11,599 nucleotides of DNA. Origin: Ruminococcaceae bacterium UBA6855 (GTDB taxonomy: Bacteria; Bacillota; Clostridia; Oscillospirales; Acutalibacteraceae). This document shows, piece after piece, positions 1-6,975 of the stretch. The notes beneath the pieces were generated by a model. That model was not told the origin of the DNA, made no database searches, and saw nothing but the letters and a program-made list of their open reading frames with translations. The stretch lies in NCBI GenBank assembly GCA_002451755.1, contig DKDF01000075.1:1-11599 (forward strand). The letters run 5' to 3'. The translations under genes were made by a program, and so were the position numbers. Each line of letters begins with the position of its first letter. Positions within the stretch are counted from its first letter, which is position 1.

Positions 1-109
1 CTCCCGGCTTTTGCCGGAAGAAGGGAGCGCGAACCCGCCGGGCGGCACCCACCTGCTTTGGTATGCAGGTTACTATTGCCGTATCCGGCTCGGCGGGGCT
101 TATTTTTTT
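1..109 (+). ncRNA. ssrS: 6S RNA, 3' part (5' end lies outside the window)
   Basis: 6S RNA binds the housekeeping sigma factor-RNA polymerase holoenzyme and lowers transcription in stationary phase. Seen: a hairpin 4-8/13-17 (CCGGC/GCCGG); then GGCACCCACCTGC at 44-56 whose GGCA (44-47) pairs with TGCC (77-80) and whose ACCTGC (51-56) pairs with GCAGGT (65-70); and a GC-rich 3' strand (CGGCGGG, 91-97) followed by seven T at 103-109. The order CACCC-ACCT-hairpin-AGGTTAC-closing strand matches the 3' half of known 6S RNAs (in E. coli, ACCTTGAAC...GTTCAAGGGTTAC). The 3' strand would normally pair with the missing 5' end; locally it can also pair with CCCGCCG (34-40). No SRP, tmRNA or RNase P signature is visible. 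The family call is from recalled motif similarity, not a covariance search. Confidence 0.66.
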
Positions 110-134
110 GATTGCTTTTAATTATTTATATAAT
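107..134 (+). promoter_or_regulatory. Weak candidate promoter for the 199-885 gene
   Basis: A perfect TATAAT sits at 129-134, about 65 bases before the TTG start at 199. The -35 region is poor: TTGATT at 108-113 would give only a 15-base spacer, and the region overlaps the T tract that ends the upstream RNA. It is the only good -10 sequence in the gap, so it is offered as the likely start of the two-gene unit; read-through from the 6S RNA is the alternative. Confidence 0.35.
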
Positions 135-140
135 GTATAA

Positions 141-162
141 GCGGCCGCAAGCCGCATTTTTT
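141..162 (+). terminator. Terminator-like hairpin in the leader of the 199-885 gene
   Basis: GCGGC (141-145) pairs with GCCGC (151-155) around a five-base loop, followed by A and six T (157-162). This is the shape of a short intrinsic terminator. It lies between the candidate -10 (129-134) and the ribosome-binding site (186-190), so it could be a back-up terminator for the 6S RNA or an attenuator for the gene. The right arm can instead pair imperfectly with TGCGGGCT (162-169), which would break the first hairpin. Confidence 0.42.
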
Positions 163-198
163 GCGGGCTGAGAGCCGTCGGAAACGGAGGAAAAGCTG

Positions 199-885
199 TT
201 GCAGCGCATACTTAACGCCGACATTGTCGACATCACCCCTATCGACGGGGGCTTTATATATGCAGAAAAGAAGATGCTCGAAAACGGATCGTGCAGAGTT
301 TCGTTCTATTCATACGACTGCGAGACAAGCATATCCACGCCGATAACAAGGGGCGAATATGTCTCCTGCAAATTCGGTCAGAACGGTTCGCGCATAGCGG
401 ACGAGCTCGGTCAGAAAGGCGAATTTATCTTCGCTCAGCCGACAAGATTTTTCAACAACTGCACTGTCACCCTCGACAGAGCCGGAACATTCTCACTCTT
501 CACGCCAGAGGGTTCGTGCGTGAGGCGATATGAGTTTACATATCAGGGCGCGCCGGCGTGCAATCCCGTTGCACACGAGAAATCGCTCTGGTGCGTTGTG
601 CCGGAGCGCGACGCGATAATAAACTATTCGATAGACGAAGCCCGCGTTCTGCTCAGGATCGGCGGCGGAGCGCAGAGCGCGTTTTCGTATCCGACAAGCA
701 TAACTCTCATTCGCGGGAACATCTATGTCTGCAACCGCGACTCGCACAAGATACGCACAGTGCAGATCGGCAACAACACCTATGCCATCGACGACTACCG
801 CACATTCAACGAGCCTGTATACAAATATTTCAGAGTCGGGAGCAGAGAATATGCTCTGCTCGACTCCGGAGTATACGAAATATAA
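199..885 (+). CDS. Uncharacterised protein with beta-propeller/NHL-like repeats
   Basis: 228 residues, function unknown. The start is TTG at 199, chosen because GGAGG (186-190) lies eight bases upstream; no ATG in frame has a comparable site. The sequence is rich in short beta-strand-like segments. The clearest, around residues 164-190 (YPTSITLIRGNIYVCNRDSH then KIRTVQI), has the pattern of an NHL or six-bladed propeller blade: proline, hydrophobic strand, 'iyV.nrdsh.I'. Earlier segments near residues 68-112 and 115-150 look like degenerate blades. At 228 residues it is shorter than a usual six-bladed propeller. No signal peptide or membrane helix is visible, so it is probably cytoplasmic. 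It lies 33 bases before a secreted DUF4434 gene on the same strand and is likely co-transcribed with it, but the pairing gives no firm clue to function. The propeller call is inference from pattern alone. Confidence 0.72.
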   Translation: MQRILNADIVDITPIDGGFIYAEKKMLENGSCRVSFYSYDCETSISTPITRGEYVSCKFGQNGSRIADELGQKGEFIFAQPTRFFNNCTVTLDRAGTFSLFTPEGSCVRRYEFTYQGAPACNPVAHEKSLWCVVPERDAIINYSIDEARVLLRIGGGAQSAFSYPTSITLIRGNIYVCNRDSHKIRTVQIGNNTYAIDDYRTFNEPVYKYFRVGSREYALLDSGVYEI

Positions 886-918
886 AAAATCCCCCGCGAG
901 GCAGCACAGGAGGTAAAT

Positions 919-2265
919 ATGGCAAATGTATTCAGAACGGTTATCAGGATAATCACCTGCATCGCACTGATTATCTGCCCGATGCCCGCAGAGAAGAAAT
1001 GCGAGGCCGAGTTCAACGGCACATTTCTCCAGTCCTGGATGAGCTCATACTGGGATGACGAGCGCTGGCAGGATGAGATAGGCGCGATGAAAGAAGCCGG
1101 GATAAAATACCTCATCATTCAGGATGTGGCAAGCAAGGCTTCCGACGGCACATGGACTGTCTACTACAACTCGAATCTCGACACATTCGCCAATGCTGAT
1201 TTCGGCGCCACGGATGTTGTTGAATCCGCGCTGAGAAACTGCGAGGGTTCGGGCATCAAGGTCATGGTCGGGCTTGGGCTCTATGACGAATGGTGGACTA
1301 AATCCGGATTCGGCAAGGACTACAGCGAGCTGTGCAACGTCTCCGCCGACATGATTGAAGAGATATATAACAAATATGTTTCAAAATATCCAGACGCTTT
1401 CTACGGCTGGTACTTCACGCCCGAGATGAGCAACGGTCCGCTCGTCAAGCTGTCGTCGCCGTTCATTGCGAAGGGCATCAATGTGATAATCGACGCTATC
1501 GAGCGCACGGATGCGGGTGCTCCCCTGCTTTTAAGCCCGTTCTTCTCGCAGTACGGCGCGAATCCCGGCATCGAGAGCGCGAAACTCTTCTGGGCTTCGT
1601 TTATAAAATCGGTGAACTTCCGCGAGCACGATATCTTCTGCCCGCAGGACGCAGTCGGCGCGGGCTGGACGATTGAAGAAAATCTCGTCAATGTCTGGAG
1701 AATGTACTCGGACGCTGCGAAGCTCAGCGGAAAGAACATACGCCTTTGGGCAAATGTCGAGAACTTCACGAGTGCTGTTGCAAAGAGCAGTACGACCGGC
1801 ATAGCCACTCCGCTCCCAACAGAGAACACGCAGGATGTGACCGCGACGCTCGACAGACTCGTCAAGCAGATGGACATAGCCTCGCGCTATGTTGAAAACA
1901 TCATAACATTCTCGTACAACCACTACTACAGCCCCGTATATGTCGACCCGATGTTCCACAACACCTATGTCGACTACCTGAAGCACGGCCATGTGCTCGA
2001 GAGCGAGGCGCCGACTGCGCCGACGAATCTCGTCTTCTCGGTTGACGGAGACGGCAGCACCGTGCTTAGCTGGCAGGCATCGACAGATAACTTCGGCGTA
2101 GCATATTACAGAATATGCGCCGACGGCAAGTTCCTCGCAAGATGCGAATACAACGAGGACACTGCGGCGGTTATCGAAAACGCGCAGAGCGGCACGGTAT
2201 ACAGCATCACCGCATACGACGCCGCGGGCAACGCCTCGCAGGCAGCGGAGATAGTGTATCAGTAA
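919..2265 (+). CDS. Secreted DUF4434 (glycoside hydrolase-like TIM barrel) protein with C-terminal fibronectin type III domain
   Basis: 448 residues; ATG at 919 follows a near-perfect AGGAGG site (909-914). Residues 1-24 form a signal peptide: positively charged start, hydrophobic core around residues 8-20, then PMPA. There is no lipobox, so a secreted or surface protein is expected. Residues about 31-360 resemble DUF4434, a TIM-barrel family distantly related to glycoside hydrolases: it opens with FNGTFLQSW (32-40), then 'mkeaGIKYLIIQDV' (57-70), and has FYGWYFTPEMSNG (161-173), LLLSPFF (203-209) and LWANVENF (276-283). E169 and E281 sit at strand ends and are plausible catalytic acids (inference). 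Residues about 364-448 are a fibronectin type III domain (TAPTNLVFS, VLSWQASTDNFGVAYYRI, TAYDAAGNAS), common as a linker or accessory domain in secreted clostridial glycosidases. The likely role is carbohydrate or cell-envelope processing; the substrate is unknown. Confidence 0.87.
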   Translation: MANVFRTVIRIITCIALIICPMPAEKKCEAEFNGTFLQSWMSSYWDDERWQDEIGAMKEAGIKYLIIQDVASKASDGTWTVYYNSNLDTFANADFGATDVVESALRNCEGSGIKVMVGLGLYDEWWTKSGFGKDYSELCNVSADMIEEIYNKYVSKYPDAFYGWYFTPEMSNGPLVKLSSPFIAKGINVIIDAIERTDAGAPLLLSPFFSQYGANPGIESAKLFWASFIKSVNFREHDIFCPQDAVGAGWTIEENLVNVWRMYSDAAKLSGKNIRLWANVENFTSAVAKSSTTGIATPLPTENTQDVTATLDRLVKQMDIASRYVENIITFSYNHYYSPVYVDPMFHNTYVDYLKHGHVLESEAPTAPTNLVFSVDGDGSTVLSWQASTDNFGVAYYRICADGKFLARCEYNEDTAAVIENAQSGTVYSITAYDAAGNASQAAEIVYQ

Positions 2266-2343
2266 ACGCCCATCTACGAAAAATCCGCCGGACATTACAA
2301 GAAACAGATAAATACACCTTTTAATGTTGACGAAAGCTGAATG

Positions 2344-2382
2344 AAAAAATGCCGTTGACCGGGTTCGGTTGACGGCATTTTT
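2344..2382. terminator. Strong bidirectional intrinsic terminator after the DUF4434 gene
   Basis: A perfect stem (allowing two G-T pairs) runs from AATGCCGT at 2348 through ACCG (2358-2361), with a GGTT loop (2362-2365), back through CGGT to ACGGCATT ending at 2379. It is flanked by six A (2344-2349) and five T (2378-2382). It works on paper in both directions: for the + strand pair ending at 2265 and for any transcript arriving from the right. Confidence 0.85.
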
Positions 2383-2428
2383 ATATTCCGAATCGTTCAA
2401 GAGCACAAGCTGAAAAGCTATTCAGCTG

Positions 2429-2633
2429 TCACGGCGGGTGTATATCCGAAAGCGATATATTTTTAATAGACAAACGGAGTTTGCCTATACGGTCGGCATA
2501 ATAAGCTTTTACGAAGATTTCGTGCCGCTTGCGCGGCATCGGTGCGTCGAGTCGCCGCACCCTACAAGTTGCACGGCAATAAATCACTGCAAATTGTGCG
2601 GATTTCGCGACAAATCCCTGTTTGCCGAACAGA
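2429..2633. repeat. Gene-free structured intergenic stretch, possibly an interspersed palindromic repeat
   Basis: No convincing gene. It holds a series of short perfect hairpins: TATATC/GATATA (2441-2446/2454-2459, followed by T's at 2460-2464); TGCCGC/GCGGCA (2523-2528/2533-2538); GGTGCG/CGCACC (2541-2546/2556-2561); and GGATTT/AAATCC (2600-2605/2612-2617). On the - strand the second pair reads GTAGGGTGCGGCG...CGCACC, which resembles short palindromic repeats scattered in gut Clostridia genomes; that link is from memory and cannot be tested in one window. Two overlapping small frames (2438-2656 + and 2429-2650 -) have no good ribosome-binding site and look like by-products of the repeat. Confidence 0.35.
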
Positions 2634-2663
2634 TAAAAAGGAGCCGTCATTTTTGACAGCTCC
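2634..2663 (-). terminator. Intrinsic terminator of the arg operon (after argF)
   Basis: Read on the - strand: GGAGCTGTCA, an AAAA loop, TGACGGCTCC, then five T. The 10-bp stem (2654-2663 with 2640-2649) has one G-T pair; the T tract is the complement of 2635-2639. It lies about 20 bases past the argF stop codon. Confidence 0.9.
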
Positions 2664-2684
2664 CATACATTAATATATATTATA

Positions 2685-3680
2685 TTATCTCTCGTCGGTC
2701 AGCGTTGCCGCCATGACTGCCTTTATCGTGTGCATGCGGTTCTCCGCCTCGGCGAAGACAACGGACTGTGCGCTTTCGAACACCTCGTCAGTGACCTCCA
2801 TCGAGTCACGCCCGAACTTTTCGCCCATCTCCTTGCCTATCGTCGTTTTCATGTCGTGATAAGAGGGCAGGCAGTGCATGAACACAGCGTTCGGCGATGC
2901 CTTTGCCATGAGCTCGGAGTTGACCTGATAGGGTGCGAGGTCGTTTATGCGCTCCTCCCAGACTTCGACGGGCTCGCCCATCGAGACCCACACGTCGGTG
3001 TATATTACATCGGCGTTTTTTGCTGCCTCATCGGGGCTTTCGCAGAAATTTATTTTAGCGCCGGTCTGCGCGGCGATCTCCATGCAGGTGTCAACGAGTG
3101 CCTTGTCGGGAAAATATTCCTTTGGCGCGCAGGCAGTGAAGTTCATGCCCATTTTTGCGCAGCCGACCATGAGCGAATTGCCCATGTTGTATCTGGCATC
3201 GCCCATGTAGACGAAGTTGATGCCTTTAAGGTGTCCGAACTGCTCTTTTATCGTCAGAAAATCCGCGAGGATCTGCGTCGGGTGGAACTCGTTCGTCAGA
3301 CCGTTCCAGACGGGGACGGCCGCATATTGCGCGAGTTCTTCGACTATCGACTGACCGAAGCCGCGGTATTCAATGCCGTCATATATGCCCGAGAGCACGC
3401 GCGCCGTGTCGGCGATGCTCTCTTTTTTGCCTATCTGCGAGCCGGAGGGGTCGAGATAAGTCGTGCCCATGCCGAGGTCGCGCGCCGCGACTTCAAAGCT
3501 GCACCTTGTCCTCGTGCTTGTCTTTTCGAATATCAGCGCAACATTCTTGCCGTCGCATATTTTGTGCGGTATGCCCGCTTTCTTCTTCGCCTTGAGAGAG
3601 GCGGCGAAGTCGATAAGATATTCAATCTCTTCGGGAGTGAAATCCAAAAGCTTCAAAAAATCTCTGTCTTTGAATGTCAT
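2685..3680 (-). CDS. argF: Ornithine carbamoyltransferase
   Basis: Converts ornithine and carbamoyl phosphate to citrulline in the cytoplasm, the last step encoded in this operon. With the start at 3680 the protein has 331 residues, normal for the family (about 300-335). Seen: carbamoyl-phosphate motif STRTR (residues 55-59), HPTQ (133-136), ornithine-loop DVWVSMGE (229-236), and HCLP (269-272) with the ornithine-binding cysteine; a C-terminal arginine region ENRMHT follows. The SMG motif separates it from aspartate carbamoyltransferase. An upstream in-frame TTG (3686) would leave only one base after the GGAGG at 3688-3692, so the ATG at 3680, seven bases away, is the better start. That puts the start two bases past the argD stop (3683-3685), with its ribosome-binding site inside the end of argD, suggesting translational coupling. 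It is last in the operon, before a terminator. Confidence 0.97.
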   Translation of the reverse strand: MTFKDRDFLKLLDFTPEEIEYLIDFAASLKAKKKAGIPHKICDGKNVALIFEKTSTRTRCSFEVAARDLGMGTTYLDPSGSQIGKKESIADTARVLSGIYDGIEYRGFGQSIVEELAQYAAVPVWNGLTNEFHPTQILADFLTIKEQFGHLKGINFVYMGDARYNMGNSLMVGCAKMGMNFTACAPKEYFPDKALVDTCMEIAAQTGAKINFCESPDEAAKNADVIYTDVWVSMGEPVEVWEERINDLAPYQVNSELMAKASPNAVFMHCLPSYHDMKTTIGKEMGEKFGRDSMEVTDEVFESAQSVVFAEAENRMHTIKAVMAATLTDER

Positions 3681-3682
3681 GT

Positions 3683-4858
3683 TCAAGCCTCCTTGTCTGC
3701 ACAGACTTCTTTTATAACGCCGACTGCCTGCTCGAGCAGCTCCATGGGAATGTTGAGCGCCGGGAGCAGCCTGACCTTGTCCTTCGCCTTGATAACGAGA
3801 ACGCCCTTTTTCATGCAGGCGTTTATGACCTCGGATGCATCCTTTTCGGTCTTTATGCCGATCATCAGCCCGAGTCCGGTTACTTCTTTTATGCCCAGTG
3901 CGCCGCTGAGTTCCGAAAATATATATTCCGACCTCTCGCGGACTCCGGCGAGAGTCTTTTCATCGAGCCTCGAAAGAATGTTTATCGCGCCGGCGCAGCA
4001 TATCGGGTTGCCGCCGAAGGTCGAACCGTGGGAGCCGGGGGTGAGAACATCCTTTGTCTTTTCGCCGAAGAGGGTAGCGCCGAGCGGCAGACCGCCCGCG
4101 AGCCCCTTGGCGGTCGAGACGATGTCTGGGAATATGCCGTAGTTCATGTAGCCGTAGAGCTTGCCGCTTCTGCCGTTGCCTATCTGAACTTCGTCGCAGA
4201 TGAGCAGAATGTCGCGCTCGCGGCATATTCTTTCGAGCGACTGGAGATAGTCTTTGTCGAGCGGCATAACGCCGCCCTCGCCCTGAACGACTTCGAGCAT
4301 GACTGCGGCGCAGCGATTCTCAAAGAGAATCTTTTCAATCTTCTCTATGTCATTCGGCTCAACATAGATGAATCCCTCGGTCAGCGGCAGAAAATCTTTG
4401 TGAAACACATCCTGACCCGTTGCGGCGAGGGTGGTTATCGTCCTGCCGTGGAAGCTGTTTTTGAGCGTAACTATATTATAGCAGTCCGCGCCGTGCTTCT
4501 CTGCGGCGTATTTTCTCGCTGCCTTTATTGCACATTCGTTGGCCTCCGCGCCGGAGTTCGAAAAGAAAACTTTTTTCATGCCCGTGCGGTCGCAGAGCAT
4601 CTGCGCGAGCTTCACGCACGGCTCTGTGTAGTAGAGATTCGACATATGCTGGATTTTGCCCGCCTGCGCGGTTATCGCTTTTATCCATTCGTCGTCGGCT
4701 ATGCCGAAGGTGTTGACCGCTATGCCCGAGGACAGATCGGTGTATATCTTTCCCGCGTCGTCCCAGACCACGGAGCCCTTGCCGCCCTCAATTGTCAGCG
4801 GGAACCTCGCATAAGTTCCGGCGATGTATTCCTTGTCCTGCTGTTGTAATATATCCAT
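3683..4858 (-). CDS. argD: Acetylornithine aminotransferase
   Basis: Pyridoxal-phosphate enzyme that moves an amino group from glutamate to N-acetylglutamate semialdehyde, giving N-acetylornithine. 391 residues, typical for class III aminotransferases of this type. Seen: SGAEANE at residues 102-108 (phosphate-binding region), FHGRT (136-140), LEVVQGEGG (188-196), the CDEVQ motif (221-225) with D222 expected to contact the PLP ring nitrogen, and the STAKG motif (248-252) with K251 as the Schiff-base lysine; HGSTFGGNP (277-285) follows. The motif after DEVQ reads IGNGRSG where TG.GRTG is usual, a mild variation. ATG at 4858 has AAGGAG four to five bases away. It starts 13 bases after argB. Some family members also serve as succinyl-diaminopimelate aminotransferase in lysine synthesis, but the context here is arginine. 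Confidence 0.97.
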   Translation of the reverse strand: MDILQQQDKEYIAGTYARFPLTIEGGKGSVVWDDAGKIYTDLSSGIAVNTFGIADDEWIKAITAQAGKIQHMSNLYYTEPCVKLAQMLCDRTGMKKVFFSNSGAEANECAIKAARKYAAEKHGADCYNIVTLKNSFHGRTITTLAATGQDVFHKDFLPLTEGFIYVEPNDIEKIEKILFENRCAAVMLEVVQGEGGVMPLDKDYLQSLERICRERDILLICDEVQIGNGRSGKLYGYMNYGIFPDIVSTAKGLAGGLPLGATLFGEKTKDVLTPGSHGSTFGGNPICCAGAINILSRLDEKTLAGVRERSEYIFSELSGALGIKEVTGLGLMIGIKTEKDASEVINACMKKGVLVIKAKDKVRLLPALNIPMELLEQAVGVIKEVCADKEA

Positions 4859-4871
4859 TATATTCTCCTTT

Positions 4872-5726
4872 TTATGCCGTGAACATTGTGCCCATGCCTT
4901 CGTCTGTCAGCATTTCGATTAGTATCGAGTGCGGTATCCTGCCGTCGATAATGAAAACTCTGTGCACGCCCCATTTTATCGCGTTGATGCAGCATTCGGC
5001 TTTCGGAATCATGCCGCCGCCGATAATGCCGTTTTTTATGAGCGCGGGAACTTCGTCCGCCTTTATGACCGAGATGAGCGTGTCCGGGTCGTCCTTGTCC
5101 TGAAGTATGCCGCTGATATCCGTCATGGATATAAGGCTCTCCGCGTTGAGCGCGCCGGCTATCTTCGCCGCGGCGGTGTCCGCGTTTATGTTATAGACAT
5201 TGCCCTCGTTGTCGCAGCCGACTGTCGAAACGATAGGGATATATCCCTTGTCGATAACGTCGAGTATCGGCTGAATATTTACATTTGTTATCTCGCCGAC
5301 GAAGCCGAGCTTCTCGTCTTTCATCTTCGCTTCAATCATGTGACCATCTATTCCGGAGAGTCCCATCGCCTTGCCGCCCTTGTTTTCGACGAGGTTGACG
5401 AGGCTTTTGTTGACCTTTCCCGCGAGCACCATCTGCACTATATCGGCGGTCTCCTTGTCCGTGACGCGCAGACCGTCGACAAATTCGCTCTTTTTGCCGG
5501 TCTTTTGGAGCATGTCCGTTATCTCCGGACCGCCGCCGTGAACCAGAACGACCTTTATGCCGATGAGCCAAAGTAGCACGATGTCACGCATGACGGAATC
5601 TTTTAGCTTTTCGCTCGTCATCGCGTTGCCGCCGTATTTGACGACGACTATCTTGCCTGCGTAATCCTGTATATACGGCAGCGCGTGGACAAGAACCCTT
5701 GCGCGCTCCGCGTTTGAAATGTTCAT
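4872..5726 (-). CDS. argB: Acetylglutamate kinase, probably the arginine-inhibited type
   Basis: Phosphorylates N-acetylglutamate with ATP, the second step of the pathway. 284 residues of the amino acid kinase fold. Seen: VVVKYGGNAM (27-36), the glycine loop VHGGGPEI (62-69), NINADTAA (179-186), GGGMIPK (236-242) and EMLTDEGMGT (271-280) near the C terminus. The roughly 25 residues before the first kinase strand (NAERARVLVHALPYIQ region) match the extra N-terminal helix that joins subunits into hexamers in arginine-sensitive kinases (such as those of Thermotoga and Pseudomonas) and is missing from the shorter, insensitive E. coli enzyme (258 residues). Feedback inhibition by arginine is therefore likely (inference). 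ATG at 5726 has GGAGGG seven bases upstream; the gap to argJ is 23 bases. Confidence 0.97.
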   Translation of the reverse strand: MNISNAERARVLVHALPYIQDYAGKIVVVKYGGNAMTSEKLKDSVMRDIVLLWLIGIKVVLVHGGGPEITDMLQKTGKKSEFVDGLRVTDKETADIVQMVLAGKVNKSLVNLVENKGGKAMGLSGIDGHMIEAKMKDEKLGFVGEITNVNIQPILDVIDKGYIPIVSTVGCDNEGNVYNINADTAAAKIAGALNAESLISMTDISGILQDKDDPDTLISVIKADEVPALIKNGIIGGGMIPKAECCINAIKWGVHRVFIIDGRIPHSILIEMLTDEGMGTMFTA

Positions 5727-5749
5727 ATCTTTCCCTCCGTTTTTCGCAA

Positions 5750-6961
5750 TCAGGTGCGGTAGTCTCCGTTTATCTTGACATAGTCATATGTCAGGTCGCA
5801 GCCCCACGCCGTCGAAGACGCGTCTCCGCTCTTCAAATCAATAAGAATATCTATCTCATTTTCGGAGAGTATCTCTTTTGCCTTTTCCTCCGAAAAATCA
5901 ACTCCCGCGCCGTTCTCGCAGACGAGAATCGAGCCTTTATTCGACTTGAACCAAACGTCGATTTTGTTGACGTCAACATCCGCGCCGCTGTAGCCGATGG
6001 CGCAGAGAACCCTGCCCCAGTTGGCGTCCGAGCCGAACATGGCTGCTTTCGTCAGCGACGAGCAGACAACGCTCTTTGCAACAGTCTTAGCTGTTTCTTT
6101 ATCCTTTGCGCCGCTGACCTTGCATTCGAGCAGCTTCGTCGCGCCCTCGCCGTCGGCGGCGATCCTGCGGCAGAGCCACACGGTTATAGTGTTGAGGGCT
6201 TTCATGAATTCATTGAAGTCATCGCCCTCTTTGTTGATCTCTTTGTTCCCGGCGAGCCCGTTTGCGAGCACTGTCACCATGTCGTTCGTCGAGGTGTCGC
6301 CGTCGATGCTTATCATATTGAAGGTCTCCGCGATGTCCGAAGACAGAGCCTTCTGGAGCATCTCACTGCTTATCGCGCAGTCGGTGGTTATGAAAACGAG
6401 CATCGTTGCCATGCTGGGGTGAATCATGCCCGAGCCCTTTGCGATGCCGCCCATTTTGCATTCAACTCCGCCAATCTCGAAGCTGACGGCAATCTCTTTC
6501 GGAATCGTGTCGGTCGTCATTATCGCCTCCGCCGCCTGGTCGGAGTGGTCGCCGAGCCCCGCTTTCAGAGCGGGTATGCCGGAGGCTATCGGAGTGATGT
6601 TCAGCGGCTGACCGATAACGCCGGTCGAAGCGACGACAACATCGGCGGGCTTTATTCCGAGCACGGACGCGAGCAGGTCGCTCGTGCGCTCGGCTATCTC
6701 AATGCCGTTTGCGTTGCAGGTGTTCGCGTTTCCGCTGTTGCATATGACCGCCTGCGCCTTGCCGTCCGCGATATGATTTTTCGTGACGATAAGCGGCGCG
6801 CCCTTGACGAGGTTAGTTGTATAGACAGCCGCCGCGTTGGCGACTTTTTCGCTGTATATGAGCGCGAGGTCGCGCTTCGTCCTGTTCTTGCGGATGCCGC
6901 AGTGAACGCCGGAAGCCTTGAATCCCTTTGCGGCGCAGACGCCGCCCGATATTATTTCCAT
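5750..6961 (-). CDS. argJ: Bifunctional ornithine acetyltransferase / N-acetylglutamate synthase
   Basis: Transfers the acetyl group from N-acetylornithine to glutamate, releasing ornithine and regenerating N-acetylglutamate, so the acetyl group is recycled; many members also use acetyl-CoA to start the cycle. 403 residues, usual length. Seen: oxyanion-hole region ASTGVIG (111-117), the self-cleavage site KGSGMIHPSMATML (175-188) with cleavage expected between A185 and T186 and T186 becoming the N-terminal nucleophile, SIDGDTSTNDM (218-228), and the C-terminal YDYVKINGDYRT (392-403). The precursor should split into alpha and beta chains that assemble as a heterotetramer. Whether it keeps the acetyl-CoA activity cannot be read from the sequence with certainty, though no argA lies in the window. 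ATG at 6961 follows a GGAGG site that overlaps the argC stop codon region; the gap to argC is 14 bases. Confidence 0.97.
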   Translation of the reverse strand: MEIISGGVCAAKGFKASGVHCGIRKNRTKRDLALIYSEKVANAAAVYTTNLVKGAPLIVTKNHIADGKAQAVICNSGNANTCNANGIEIAERTSDLLASVLGIKPADVVVASTGVIGQPLNITPIASGIPALKAGLGDHSDQAAEAIMTTDTIPKEIAVSFEIGGVECKMGGIAKGSGMIHPSMATMLVFITTDCAISSEMLQKALSSDIAETFNMISIDGDTSTNDMVTVLANGLAGNKEINKEGDDFNEFMKALNTITVWLCRRIAADGEGATKLLECKVSGAKDKETAKTVAKSVVCSSLTKAAMFGSDANWGRVLCAIGYSGADVDVNKIDVWFKSNKGSILVCENGAGVDFSEEKAKEILSENEIDILIDLKSGDASSTAWGCDLTYDYVKINGDYRT

Positions 6962-6975
6962 TTTATTTTACCTCC

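Noticed and set aside
2429..2656. Two overlapping small proteins (72 and 73 residues) on opposite strands
   Set aside because: No ribosome-binding sites, no domain, and both run through hairpins and into the argF terminator.
3681..3686. TTG start for argF two codons earlier
   Set aside because: Only one base would separate it from GGAGG; the ATG at 3680 has a seven-base spacer.
2730..4142. Long open frame on the + strand opposite argF and argD; similar ones at 3674-4849, 4929-5576, 5699-7105 and 9136-9837
   Set aside because: Each lies antisense to a clearly recognised enzyme gene, has biased arginine/alanine-rich composition, no ribosome-binding site and no recognisable domain. They reflect codon bias of the real genes.
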